Assembly: GCA_014773175.1 (NCBI GenBank)
Contig: VXCM01001491.1
Coordinates: 1 to 64,000 of the forward strand
Source of the DNA: Lucifuga dentata
Taxonomy: Eukaryota; Chordata; Actinopteri; Ophidiiformes; Bythitidae
Direction: 5' to 3'
DNA: 64,000 bases
Shown piece after piece: positions 11,550-24,480 of the stretch. Made by a program: the position numbers and the translations under genes. The notes under the pieces were generated by a model, which saw only the letters and a list, made by a program, of their open reading frames with translations, searched no databases and was not told the origin of the DNA. Position 1 is the stretch's first letter; each line of letters begins with the position of its first letter.

Positions 11550-13823
11550 CTCAATAACATCGCTTCCTAGTTAGACTTGGATAGAAACGATTGGATAGAA
11601 TTTGATTGATGGATCAGTGGCCCAATCAGCTTTGGTTTATCAACAGCCANAAAAAAAAAAAAACGTGCTCTCACCCTTTTGGACACCTTGGAGACAGTTT
11701 GTCTCCAAAAACAGGGACAGTAACACTGCCGAATACCATAACTTTTTTTCCACTATGTTCAAACATTCTAAATCTTTCAGCATTTAGAGTTTACACATTT
11801 AGCAGCATCACAAAAGTTAATCTAAGGAGCTGGCTTGTTGTGTGCCTGAAATATACATTTTGAAAAATATATAACTTGAAAAAAAAAAAACAACCTTTGT
11901 TCGCCTACATTTTTTAGTGTTTTTGTTGTCATTGTTGAACCTGAGAATCTCTAAACTTAAAGCCAGGCCATTTTCCTGAAAATGTAAAAGGTTTTATGTT
12001 AGCTGATACAAAATAAATGACTCCCATTGTCATATGTTCAGAGTTATAAGCCTTCATTTTTGGGTTTGCCATGTAGGCAGAAACTGCTCAAAAAACACCT
12101 CAGGCAGTAACTGGGTAATTACACAGGAAGTAGCTATATCCACAAGCTATCCGAACTACTAAAACATGAGTTTCTTTTTTACTTGTGATAATTTGGATGA
12201 TTAATAACACAAGAAAATGACCATATGTGAAATGTGCAACATGACATGGCTACCAGTTCTTATTATGTCACTTCCTCTTAAAAACACTGCCCAAAGCTCT
12301 CTCAGTGGACAGTCCTAACAACAGCAGGTGTTTTTGCACCATGCATACCTTACCGTCTCTTATGGTTAAAAAGTTTAGTTCTATGAAATGACATTTTTGA
12401 ATTCAGAAGGTGCCGGTTGTTTTATTCAAGACTTCTTGATGATGTATTGCGGAAAATTTTAACTCTAAGTTTTAAGAGTCAGCTGGTAAAAAGCAATGCA
12501 CTGCTGTCAGAAAATCAAACCCAGAACACAACCAATAAGCAAACACAGACATAGAGAAGCGCATAATGACTGAATTAACAGATGCAAAACACAAAATATG
12601 ACTTTGATTAAAAACAAAAAGTAAAAGAAAATAAAGCATTTGTGAGCTGGCTTTTACATGAAAAGTCATCAGCATGATTCTTGACTGGTGTGACTGGTGA
12701 ATTGTGGGATTTATTAGCTTCTGCACCTTTAAGGAAAACAAACTTTATTTTCTGTTGACATGACAGTGAGGTGACTGCTGTCAAAATCTCATGTATATAA
12801 CAGTGGGTCTCCTCTCTCTGCACCCATCTGTGTCTCTTCCTGCTCCATCTCTCAATGTAGGCAGCAATATCCATGCATCAGGTCCTCCTTTGAGGCGCCT
12901 CATGGCCCTGACTGAAAGTCTTCCAAACAAGTGCAGCTGTCCTGGCAGGATGCTGGAAACCGAAGCTGTGATGTGGCACAGGATGCCTTTGTCTGTCCAC
13001 TCAGTCTCTTTAGGTTCTGCTCACATATTATGACACAGTACCACTTTTTGTCTACAAGGAAATTCAGTCTGCAAAGGTTCAGATGTCGCTTTGGAAATAA
13101 TAATGTAGTTTATGTCATACACAATAGTGAGTAACACATTAAAGAATGCTGAAAAGTCTGCAGCAATTAGGCAACAAACTCAGTAATCAATCCACTTGGA
13201 CAAGTAGAAATCCATTTTCCATTTACAGTATATGCTACATTTTCTGTTTGGCTTATAAATGAAGGTACGTAAGATTCCTGTAGCATTTATTATTAACAAA
13301 AGCACAAATCTACACAATGTTCACCATGTTTTTACACCTGTAGACTAAATTCAGCTTGAGAGTGGGATGTGGTGAGCTTTCTGTACACAACACAGTGGCA
13401 GTCAGTAAATTCATTTCATACAGAGATGTAAGGTAATATTCAAGGTAATGTACTAAACAGACAAGTCAGGCAAAATTAACAAAACATACTAATTGGTCCA
13501 AGTGACTAAAGTCCTGCTGTGTGTAAGTTAGTCATCATCACCACCTACATAAAATGTGCAGTGTTTTTTGCAGTTTGCCTGATTTTGTTTATAGTCTTCA
13601 CTCTCATTAAAAGTTAAGAAGAATTGTGAAAATATGGTCCCTTGAGGGTCTCCTGTTTTTGGAGGTCAAAAAGAAAGATTTTTCTCACAAAACTGAGTTA
13701 ATGAGATACCTCAGGATACATTTTTAGAATGTGTCCACACTTAATGGTGATACACAAATTTTTACACAAGTAGTATATTTTGGGAAATAGTTGTCAGCGT
13801 AACGTATGTGAGTTGTTTATATT
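11550..13823. other. Non-coding desert with one N gap
   Basis: N at 11650 lies beside an A-run. The stretch 12790-13100 is complex and non-repetitive but no ORF in it looks like a real gene. Confidence 0.5.
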
Positions 13824-13864
13824 GGGCTCAAAACATGCATGATCACCAGTGTGTTCCTTTAAGG
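13824..13864 (+). repeat. Short dispersed repeat, copy 1
   Basis: Shares the pattern ggctcaaa-catgca-(a/g)-c-accagtgtg-cctttaag with 41862-41900 and 44097-44133. See the copy at 44097 for context. Confidence 0.5.
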
Positions 13865-16230
13865 CTTGCCATACCCCCCACCCTTGTTATAAAAGCTTCT
13901 AACAACATCACCAAACACAGAATAACAGGGACCCAACTTAGAAAATGAGACAGGACAGCGATCACAGCTGCCTGTATATTGAATGGGTTGTTTGTGTAAC
14001 TCATAGTTGTTGTCACTGAGGTTCCTGTTTGGTTAAAACCTCCTAAACAGTGAGCTCAGGAAGAAAGATAGGGTGTGTCTTTAAGTAGCTTGCATAAACT
14101 CAGAATACAGAAAGCAATAATCTTAGATAAATGTACGTGCATCAAGTAAATAATTCTTTCCCCAAATAAAAATAAAAATAGAGGTATATTCAAGTGGCAT
14201 TTTAGTAAAAACAAATACAGTTGAAAACACAATTTAAGCCTTTTAACACCATAAAAGAAAGAGCTCTAGTTTCACGACAACATTTGGTGTTTTGATTGCT
14301 CACATGAACTTGACTTTACCGAGTGGGAGAAAAGGCACAGCAGGGGGTGTAGTGTGTAAAGGGACAGATCTCATTTCTAAAAGCTTACCAGCCTTTTATG
14401 TGAATAATATGTTGGCCAAATTGACTTGGATATAAATCCCTTAAAGAGGATTTATATACTTTGCACCATACACCAGTGACTCATGCAAATAGATGACAAA
14501 GTATGAACAAAGACTCATTTGTAATAAGTATCTTTCTGTAGTAATTTAAGTGTTCAGTTTCTTGCACTTCACAGCAGTCATGTAAAAAATTATTAGAATA
14601 CATAAATATTGGTGTGAGGAAAATACCTTTTACTCAACTTGAAACTTAAGCATCTTGGGATATATTGTCCCTCTGAAGAGACCATACCCTTTAAAATAGC
14701 ACGTTCCCATAAAGTCTCGAGTCAAGCCACTTCAGTTGAACATGGGGGAGATTCATTTTACAGGCATCTGATCTCATAATCCGCCCCTTTTAATGAATGA
14801 ACTGTCTCGATAAAAACGTGGATAAAATCACCTGGGTTTATAGCTTTATGTTGTTAACTTGACATGGATAAACTTAACTGCCTTTTTGAATATTGCAATG
14901 CCTGAATTCTCAATTCCAAAGGCTTGGAGGCAAACACGGTTATCCGTTATGAAAAAAAAAAAAGNAAAAAAAAAAAAACAAGGATGTTGCATTCAATCAA
15001 CTTTAAAAAGTGGGATGTTGAAATTTTACAATTTTAGAGGTAGATTCAAGTCAGGTGGCTCAAATCCTGACAGCAGTTATCGTTTGCTGTTGTAAATAAT
15101 CAACCAAAAGCATTATTTGTCCCCTATAAACAACACATTATCTTACTGTAAAAATGTTTCAATAGCATTGCAAAGATTCTGTGCTCAGACCTGTATTTTT
15201 TAATTGTAAATGTAGGGCCTTAAAAAAAACAAAAAAAAAAAAGGATAGCTTTATGAGATTTCAGGTCTCAAATCAACTGGGAATGAATTAAAATGTAGGG
15301 AAGCATTTTAAGATTCTCCCTAAAGGGACTAATTACTTGTAGCACAGTGGGATTCCCAAATGAACATGTGATAATTGTTCAGACCTTTGCTTTTTCTTTT
15401 TTTTTCTTTTTTTCTTTTTTTGTTTTTATATTTCACCAAACCAAGAAATCAAGACAGCAGTACAGGTACAGAGTGAACTGACATCAGTGTTTCACACATT
15501 GTGCTTTGCAATGCTTTTCATTCATTTTTTAAAACATATTTGTAGAACATTGCATACTGATTTTACTGTGAAATTAAACTTTAAACATCAAGTCAATACC
15601 TGTGCTTTTAATAACTAATAGCTGAACTATTCACCTGCATTTCCAACATTTTCTATTAGCCTACACAGATGTAGTTTTATTCAGGCTTTACTTATTGCCA
15701 GTGAATGTCGACGATACTGTAACACCTAGAGTAAAAATAACATAATTTCCATTATTTTAGAACATACGAAAAGTTCATTAAGTAAGACTATTTCCTTCGT
15801 TCTATATTTCTTATTCTTCTTAGTCTTCCATTAAAATATATTATTTGATTACTTCTATATTCAGCACAACCCTATTGTCAATTTGTTCTTTGATTATACC
15901 ATGATAGTACAACACATTACATATGTGTAGTACACATATGAAGGTATCATTGTTGCATGTTTCTATGGCTTACTGGCTGTTAAAGCCTGTTAAGTCTGAC
16001 ACATATGTCAGTGAAACAAATGACAACATGAATTTAGGATAGATTATGACTTCTTTGTACCCTTGATCTGTGGGATTGATGGTTATGGCAGAATGATTTA
16101 GCCAGTCTTTCATGCCAGACAAGCTAAATTAAACACGGAAAATAATATTCAAAGAAAAATAATAACCATGTGATCTACAATATATGGAATAAGCTGAACT
16201 TCACATTACTTGATTTCACACATGGCATAA

Positions 16231-16231
<1 letters not shown>
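13865..16231. other. Non-coding desert
   Basis: Contains N at 14965 in an A-run, a T-rich tract at about 15390-15425 and a 21-bp palindromic word at 15920-15940 (catatgtgta/gtacacatatg). No gene is supported. Confidence 0.5.
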
Positions 16232-16268
<37 letters not shown>

Positions 16269-16510
16269 CAGCACGAGTGCACTGCACGCTTTTGCTTTCT
16301 TTGCTTTTTTCTCCTTCGCTGCTGACAAATCCTCCCCGAAACGAGGTGATGTTGTCAGAGACCTTGAAAACTGACAGCTGAGGCAATGTGACGAGTTGTG
16401 AAGCAAGTCGTGTTGCTTGGTTTCAGTTCACACAGCAGCAACAACCAGCCTTGACGCATTCGTAAATGAAGACAGATTGCGCGCGATGACACAAGTCGAG
16501 TTTAATTCGC
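16232..16510. other. Long poly(A) followed by a CpG-containing block
   Basis: An A-run of about 36 (16232-16267) is followed by roughly 240 bp of GC-richer sequence with several CpGs (for example ttgcgcgcgatgac near 16478). The run could be the tail of a minus-to-plus insertion or a simple repeat. No AATAAA is placed suitably upstream and no family is recognised. Confidence 0.35.
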
Positions 16511-17542
16511 ACTTTGCCAAAAGGGGTAAGAGCTGAGGGAGAGAGATGTGTCATGAGCTCAGGAAGTTAACTCAATATGTAACAAAGCCCAAAGGTTGGC
16601 TTTGATCTTCTCTTGGAGACGTTCTCTGGTCCAGCATATTTGAACTCGGATGGTTTTTCACACAGGAAAATAACCTCATCTTTGAGGCTAGGAATCTGAA
16701 AAATGAAAATAATGAACTAAACTGATAAAATTCTGTATTTGTTATTCATGTTTAAAGAGATGTGCACTGCTGACTGAGATCTACATCACATTGTAAAGTG
16801 TATTGTACTATAATTTTTCTCTTTTCATTGCACACGTGGGGCTAACTTGTGCAATCAGTTCAGAATGTCACCAGAAATACTATTTTATATTCCACTGATT
16901 GAATGTTCACTCGTTTGTTAGCAGGTTTTATACAGTATATTCAAACCATTCTCAAGCCAGAATTCTGTCCTTTTTGCAAATGACTACTTCTTCCTTCAAA
17001 ATGCTTTTGCCAGTCATCCTGATTTTCTATACTGGCTTCAATGCTTCTTACTGCAGCTCTCTCAGGTATCACAGTCAAAGCCTGTATCTAAGATTTAATA
17101 ACTAACATTATTTTAAGAATGACACTGTTTGATGTTATAAACCTAAGTTAATTTCCAGAATGACTGAAATTTTTCCATCCCTTTAGTCCTTCTGTAATTT
17201 TCACATTCTGCATTCATCGCGTGTCCTTGGGTTAGCAACTCTTCATTGAATTTTAAACCAAAATCTGTTTTGCACAAAGGTGTGAGCTTCCACTCTTCAA
17301 TAATATCAGTGAACTAGTGTGTTTTTTCTTCTTCAGAGTCCACAGAGAGGCATCCATTAAGAAGCATGCACACCTGTTTCTACACAAAACACTTCACAAG
17401 AAATATTTTTGTGACTACTATGTGATAAATGGAGAGAAGAGAAGCTGTTTTATGCTGTTATTTACTCAAGACTTATCACAACTTACTTACTTACAGGACT
17501 TCTTTTGCATTCTTTATATGGTGTATCTGTTATGGAAGGAGA
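16511..17542. other. Non-coding desert
   Basis: No gene or element recognised. ORFs at 16899-17105 and 17317-17595 are leucine/phenylalanine-rich background translations, the second running into the ATCC microsatellite. Confidence 0.5.
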
Positions 17543-17615
17543 ATCCATCCATCCATCCATCCATCCATCCATCCATCCATGCTTATCTTGTGTAGTGTTG
17601 CTGGAGGGAGAATCA
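17543..17615 (-). mobile_element. (ATCC)n and 5'-truncated L2/SINE tail
   Basis: About nine ATCC units (17543-17580) are followed by gcttatcttgtgtag..gctggagg. This corresponds to the reverse complement of the 3' tail at 39690-39835 (cctgg/ctccagc..gataagc..tggatgg). It is a very short, 5'-truncated minus-strand copy of the same tail family. Confidence 0.5.
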
Positions 17616-18670
17616 AAGAATACATTTACTTTTTAAAATATTAAATTCATCTAGAAAAACTTCCATCACACCATGACTAGACCAGACTCACCAGCTTTGA
17701 TAGAGCCAGACTGTAAGATTGAAATCCTCAATAGAAAATCATGTAAAAGATGCTGGACAAATGGAAAGTGGAATGTTAATGAAGAAGATAAAACATAAAA
17801 TGCAAATTGAAAATATTGTGGCTGCTGTAGCAACTTAATGCATAGTGGAACACAAACACCACTTTGCACCACAAACGGGTTCTTGAGATGTGTTTTTACA
17901 CAGTATGGCCTAACAATGTCATTTGCTTCTTCTTTTCTTGGGAGTAACTCATTTGCAAATATTAGCATGTAGCAACGCCAACAGGGTCAGTGTGAGAGAT
18001 GAGAAGGAGAGGATGCTTGCAAGGTCAAATCATAAATCCTTTATGCTTCCTTTTCCAGCAAAGCAGATACTACGGCTCATTTAAGGCTGAATGCAGATTA
18101 GGGCCGACGTGTGGAAGTAAGAAGGGCAAGGACCTCATTCTGACACCCCTGACAGGGATCCGTAAGATCATAACTGACAAAAAAAACAGATTGGGGGAGA
18201 TCAGAAATGGTGGCTCCCAAAGTGGGAATAATAATGAGAATTTGGATATTTTTCATTTTTTTCCTTCAGTTTGGAATGGCCAATACCCAATGTGTGCATA
18301 CTCTTAGGGTATGAAAGCAATGTTTGCCACTGCTCTGCTATGGCCAGTGAAGAGTTCCATCTGGGAGGCTGTAACCTGAGCAAAGGATGAAGCCGCTCCC
18401 CACACCCCCTTCACAAAGCGACAGTTTTACTGACAAATTAGTAGCAGTCACTAGTGCAGTGATAAGGACATGACATCACTGGCTTCCCACCTGCAAGCAC
18501 CGCCAGTGGTGTTTGATGGGGTGCAGGACTGTGTCTGCCCACAGGTAGAACAGGACATCTGGATGCAAAGTGGAGCTCCTGTATGTGGGCGGTAGGAGGC
18601 AGGTTGAGAGCCAAGCAGATTGCAGCTAATTGGGATTATCTTTTTCCTGTGTTTCTCAGGACTTCAGGAA
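17616..18670. other. Non-coding desert
   Basis: No gene supported. The 102-codon ORF at 17999-18307 has no family features. Confidence 0.5.
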
Positions 18671-18716
18671 GAGGAGGAGGAGGAAGAGGAGGAGGAGGAG
18701 GAGGAGGAGGAAGGGG
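18671..18716. repeat. (GAG)n-rich purine tract
   Basis: About 45 bp of almost pure purine on the plus strand, mostly GAG/GGA units, ending in a G-run. Confidence 0.85.
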
Positions 18717-19037
18717 GGGCTGCCTTTATGATCACTGATACCAGTGGGACATAAGAACTTCTTAGCTTTAAAGCTTTAATGTGAAAGGTTAAAAACATAT
18801 TTATCAATATTACCCATAGCTACTTTTGTTTGAATGTGACTAATGGGATAAAACTCAGGACAAGCATGTGTCTGCATATTTACTCACCAAATCACAGAAA
18901 CTGAAGAAAATTGAAGCAAGCAAACATATTTATGAAGCTTCAGATATTGAAGCGTTTTGATTTTTTTGTATTCCAAATATTCACCCTAGTATAAATAAAC
19001 TGTGATCTATGCAGACTTTTCTGGCTCAGTCTCAGCT

Positions 19038-19040
<3 letters not shown>

Positions 19041-19079
<39 letters not shown>
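19041..19079. repeat. (CT)n microsatellite
   Basis: About 19 to 20 uninterrupted CT units. Confidence 0.9.
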
Positions 19080-19082
<3 letters not shown>

Positions 19083-20162
19083 CTAAAATGTTATTTGTCT
19101 TATTTTTTGCTCATATTTCCACACAGAAAACCCGTCCTAAAGGGCAATAAATGCCTGAAATTATGCATCACCAAAATAAATGTCCCTGTGTCAAAGGAGC
19201 CAGAGGATGGGCAACACTCACAGCAGTAAAAGCTCACAAAATATGTCATAGCTGTGAGTTATTCATGGAGCGTCTTGGGTGACAGACTTTTCGTTTATAT
19301 TCCTATCATTTTCACACATTATTGCCCTTTATGAGCGGTCAGCAGAAAGTCGATCTAGTGGACCCACAGTGGATTAAGGTGATCAACCAGCTGATCAGTC
19401 CCAGTTCTGTGTGTGTGACATTACAAGTCAACACATACACTTGATGATACATGGATATTGTGGTATGACAGGAAATCTGACAGCTTGAAACGTAAGCAAC
19501 ACATTGTCTTTGAGAATAATTCTACTTAAATTATTAACTGCTGTCCATTGCTGTCTCACAGATGACTTACAGATGACTATTAATATTGACCTGTGAGTAT
19601 TGAAAAGGCTACAACATGATGGCACTGCATCAATCACATTTTCCTTGGCTCTATTTAAGGCTTATTACTACATTATAAATGAAAATTTGGTGAATAATTT
19701 TGAATTTTTTAACACTTTAGTCCATTTTCTCTGGTCTGATCAAGTGAATGAGTTTTTGACTTTGGTTTCATACAGAAAATGTGCAAGCAAAGAGAAATAC
19801 AGTATATCAGCAAAAGCCATGAGAGAATGCTTGATCCACTCATTGGAGCTTGGCTGATAAAATTAGAAGTAGTTATGGTACTTTCTACAATGGCATATGG
19901 TCTTAGACGCAGCCATCACTTTGGCCATATACACTGCAAAACTATGCAAGCAGAATGTCAAATAAATTCAAGACAGCATCTGAAAAACAAATTATTCTTC
20001 ACATTATACAAAAAGAAATGCTTTAGAGGGTGGAACACGAAAAGCTGGACTTCAACATATTAATCCAACGTCATGTTAGGTAAGCTTGATATGTTTGGAC
20101 CTTTTCAAAGCATCCATTGCATTTGCTATGTTAATCAAAGGTAGAGTTTATTAATGTTAAAT
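19080..20162. other. Non-coding desert
   Basis: No gene or element recognised between two microsatellites. Confidence 0.5.
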
Positions 20163-20222
20163 ACACACACACACACACCATGCACACGCACGCATGTGTG
20201 CACACACACACACACACACACC
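20163..20222. repeat. Compound (CA)n microsatellite
   Basis: Two CA tracts flank a short interruption with cacgcacgcatgtgtg. Confidence 0.85.
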
Positions 20223-20533
20223 TCACGCTCTCTAGATCTAGATTAATCAGTAGATCAATACATTGCCTTGTAGTTGGTTCAAAGCAAGTTCTGCTCATAT
20301 TCACAAACAAACTGGTCCAGAGTTTGTGTCCACCTCCTCCTCAAAAGGGTTTCAGTGTAGTTGATTTAGTCTGTGTTCAGACCTGCCCAAATGAGGAAAA
20401 CAAACCTGTGTCAAATTCAAAGGGACTAAACCGCTTCTGTGAGAAAACACCTTTAGAAAAACTGTAATGAGAGGATGCTTAGCCGCCTACTTAGGACACA
20501 TATTTCCTGTGTTTGTATTTAAAGACCTTTTCC

Positions 20534-20715
20534 TTTTTTTTTTTTTTTTTTTNTTTTTTTTTTTTTTTTTTTTAATGAAAGTGATTCCACTCAGTATGTT
20601 TGGCTTCTAATTAAAGCATTTTGTAGGTATTTAAGAACATGATGCCTCAAAGCTACAGTAGATTGCATTACAGGAAAAAAACAAAAAAAAAAAAAAAANA
20701 AAAAAAAAAAAAAAA
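20534..20715. other. Poly(T) and poly(A) runs, each with an N
   Basis: A T-run of about 40 (N at 20553) and an A-run of about 40 (N at 20699) lie about 100 bp apart in opposite polarity. They could bracket a small inverted insertion, but they are equally explained as independent homopolymer assembly gaps. Confidence 0.5.
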
Positions 20716-20865
20716 GACCAATTACCTGCATCTGTCTCTGAAACATTGATGCATCTAAGTGGTTTTGTGACATTTAAACATTTATGAGGTACTAATGCAT
20801 GACACCATCTCTTCAGGGTTGACCCCTGATACAGACTAAATCACACGCATTCAAGATGTGTGAAG

Positions 20866-20910
20866 ATGTGTGCGCGCGTGTGCGCGCACACACACACACA
20901 CACACACACA
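20866..20910. repeat. (TG)(CG)(CA) alternating tract
   Basis: Uninterrupted alternating purine-pyrimidine sequence: tgtg, then cgcgcg twice, then about 13 CA units. This is the classical composition for Z-DNA formation. Confidence 0.8.
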
Positions 20911-21512
20911 AATATCTTGTTTAACATGAAATGTGGACAACTACACTGTTTAGTTAACTGTCAGAATATACTGCTGGTAATAAAATGCTTTATGTAAAAT
21001 TCATACTGTATGTAATACTGTATGTAATTGTTCAGAATTAAAAAGAATTTCACTTAGAAGAAACATTGCTTTGACTTCTGAGTGGAATGGATGTAAAACT
21101 TTCTGTGTGCTATTTCTTTGCTCCAATTTACGGTTCCATTCATCATTAAACAGTTACATAGGCAAAGAATTCAATTGCTCTTCTTTCATTTGTTCTTTGA
21201 TGACCATGTTTCCCAGAAAGGACAAAAACTTAATTACAGAATGCAGCAACACACTAACAAAGAAATATTGACTGGTGGCTTATGGAAAAACATTCTCTGT
21301 GAATTGTGAAGGCATTTTTGTTGCTAATAATTTTTCCACTCCATTATCCAAGAAACATTTTTCACTGCTGCCTTGCAATATGAGAGAGGTTTATATTTAA
21401 AAAGAAGTGAGTATCCACATTTTTCATTCCTATAAATCTACCATTTTTTTGTGAGGTACTACAAAAGAAGTTGTCTTAACCTAGAGTTCAAAAATGATGC
21501 AGTGTACAGTAG

Positions 21513-21515
<3 letters not shown>

Positions 21516-21549
<34 letters not shown>
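21516..21549. repeat. (GT)n microsatellite
   Basis: About 17 uninterrupted GT units. Confidence 0.9.
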
Positions 21550-21553
<4 letters not shown>

Positions 21554-21678
21554 GTGTAGATGTGAATACCTTTTAACTTGTGCCAAAGGATTTGAGAACT
21601 GCGCTTTTGCTTTTAATAGAAACGTGTATTTTCTGTTTGTGAATGTTTGAATGATTGTAGAAGAAGCATAGCAGAGCA

Positions 21679-21681
<3 letters not shown>

Positions 21682-21730
<49 letters not shown>

Positions 21731-21738
21731 NCCCCCCC
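21682..21738. repeat. (CT)n microsatellite ending at an N
   Basis: About 24 CT units run into N at 21731 and then a C-run. The length is unresolved. Confidence 0.85.
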
Positions 21739-24480
21739 GCATCCAGCTGCAGTTTTTGGATGCAGGGATGGAACTAGAGTCGGCTCGCATGGGAGCTCAT
21801 TTGGCAGACTAGCCTGTCACTGGGGAGCGTATGAAAGCTAAACCTAATGAGAGCACACAGAGCCAAAACCTGCTGGCTAACATCTGCCCCAGACCACCAG
21901 CTCCACTCTCCCATCAAACAAAAAAACAAAAAAACAAAACAAAACAAAAAAACAAACATAACTACTGTTTCTGTGTCTTCCTTTCCTTACCTGAATTGCA
22001 GATCAACAGGGCATTTTACTGTGATCACAAAACAGTTTAGATTTAGATTTAAAAATCTACAGGAATCTTTTTCTTCATTCCTGAAAGTCATTTAGGAAAT
22101 GTTTGTGTTTTACAGCAGAAACACATATAAGTCCTCCTCATCCATAGCTGAACAAACAACAACAGCTCATTCACAGCCACCCTGCCCTGACCCCTGTCTT
22201 GTACTTTTTTTTTTATTGTGTATTCTTCATCTGCCTTGTAGGATTGTTTGCAGGAATTGGATCACAATTCTGTCAGTGTCCACTAGACTCCTGCTGCTGT
22301 TGTAGAAATACTGTTTTTCCCTTTGATTTTCACATTTACATGACACTTTCATTCATCTGGTAAATGGTGGCAATTAAAGTGTCAGTGTATCATCAAAATC
22401 CACATGAGTATTATATTATTGTTATTATGTCATCCTTAAAACATATATATATACTTTAGCTATCTCTGGTATGCCTTTCGGTCAACTCAGTAACACTCAG
22501 AGGATGAAAAAAAAATACTTATTTGTCCGCAGAATAGAATTTGCAAGAGTTCTGAAGTGTCTTTGACCTTCCCAAAAACTGTTTCATATTTAGCATCCAG
22601 GTAATGAGCTGTATTTCACTTTCAATTTTAATGACCGTGGTAAATGATCTACGTAATTGATTGGGAACAGTTATAGTGCCAGTGTTAGTCTTCTAAAATG
22701 TTTCTCCTTTACAGCATGAAGCAAGTACTGATGAGTTTTAATCCAAACTTAATTAAACCATGTTAGGCTGAGAGACCCCCTTATGTTTTGTAAAATCATC
22801 CTTACTAATTAGTCCCCAAATTAGAGTGGTCAGTTCAGTCAATAACTGATAAGAGGGGTGCAAACAGCCACATAGCACTAAGAGCTTTTCAAGACGCAAG
22901 CCAAATGCACCAGTCCAATCAACATGCAGTCAATTAGCATAAAGAGCTTTGCATAAGACAAAATGATTATTCTAAACATAACCATGGAAACATAATTCAC
23001 ACAAACTGCATGATCCAACAGCTTTGTACGTACTTTCAGGATGTCAGCCTATTCCAGCAGTTTTCAGTGAAATACACAGAGGCTAGTGCAGAAATATTGC
23101 AGTGCATTGAATATTGCAAATGAATATGTTTTTTTCCAATAATTGTGCATGTAAACATGCTCAGCACTCACACTGTGCAAGACAAAAGTTGAAAGACACA
23201 ATTCCCTTAGGACATGGTGCTAGTTACTTACTGTTCTGGGCAGCTTAAGGAATGACCAGCATGAAAATTATAATATATACTCTCTGTGTATGGGTGTTAC
23301 TCCAGCAAACACACAAACACACATTGTTGTGCTAGAAGAGAGAACGGAGATTCTAGTTAAGGGTTTCATTTGTGCATGAATGCAAAATGATGCCCACAGG
23401 TTCACTTAGGAAAACATTTCTCATGTAATTTGCCTAAATGAATGCTTTGGAATTGGCAATCACTGAGTGGCAAAATAAACATTGTTTCTATTGTATTTTT
23501 GGAGGAGTGGAAACATTTGGTAGTGTGATTTCTGAATCACCCCATGGGACTGTAAGCTAAAAAAAAACCCAATGATAATGTACTCTGTGGCTCCTAAAGA
23601 GACTGCAGAAATGAGGCCAATACAAGAAAGAGTTTCTTGTACTTGAAGTCAGTAAGAATTTGGAGAGAGAATTATCTATCTTCACACACCCATTTGGTCA
23701 ATAGTCCCTTGATCTCAGTATGAAAACATTACAGCGATTACTTGGATTATCACATGCTGCAATTACAGATCTTCACTGCAGTTTAAACAAATTTTACTTC
23801 AGAGTGGCAGATTTTGATATTTACACATTTTAAAATGATAGGAATGAACTATTCAGAGTTTTACTTCAATAAAATGTAATACTTGAAAGAAATTACTGGA
23901 TTAATACATGAAATGTTGAAAAACATGTCACATATTTAAAAACCAATATCATAACTAGTAACTATTCCTGTTAAGTATTTACAGTCAATACGTAGCCATT
24001 AGAAAATAATTATAATTCAAATTTAATAAGTGAATACTTTCATTTTATATTTATGTTTATGGCAGGTGAAAACATTCAGTTATGTTATTAATCAACCCAC
24101 TGATATTGATACTAAAGCTTTACATACTAGCAATACCCCAACAATTCATTTTGTATTTTTTAGAAATTAAGATAATATTTTCCTTTTAAAATGCCTTTTC
24201 TTTGGGATTAATTGCTTGAGGCTCCATCCAGGTGTAAGAAAATCCCAAACTCCCCATCAATGTTCACCAAGTAACACAATCAAATTTTGGGTCTAATTGC
24301 ATCTGACAGTTTACAGATAAAGTTTTCTTCTGAATGTATTAGTTTGTTAAAGGATATTCATTTACTTTTCTTATTTTATTGTTTTTTTATGGAATAATGT
24401 ACAGGATACTGAATATTTGTGAGGAGAAAATTGTGTCAATCAGCAAGATTGGTGAAAAGATGGCAACATTATGCATTAGT
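21739..24480. other. 3' flank of lingo2, no gene
   Basis: No coding sequence is supported. An A-rich interrupted run lies at 21917-21956. The part 22740-23010 is complex and rich in TAATTA, ATTTGCAT-like and TGCATAA words, which is the look of a vertebrate enhancer, but conservation cannot be tested here. Confidence 0.4.

Noticed and set aside
16232..16267. Poly(A) tail of a second retrocopy
   Set aside because: No AATAAA 10-30 bases upstream, no coding frame and no flanking duplication were seen.
17521..17580. CRISPR-like or protein-repeat array (SIHPSIHPSIH)
   Set aside because: It is an ATCC tetranucleotide microsatellite tail of a LINE/SINE translated in frame.
21488..21841. ORFs with arginine/glutamate or serine/leucine runs
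   Set aside because: They are translations of CT/GA and GT/CA microsatellites across an N.
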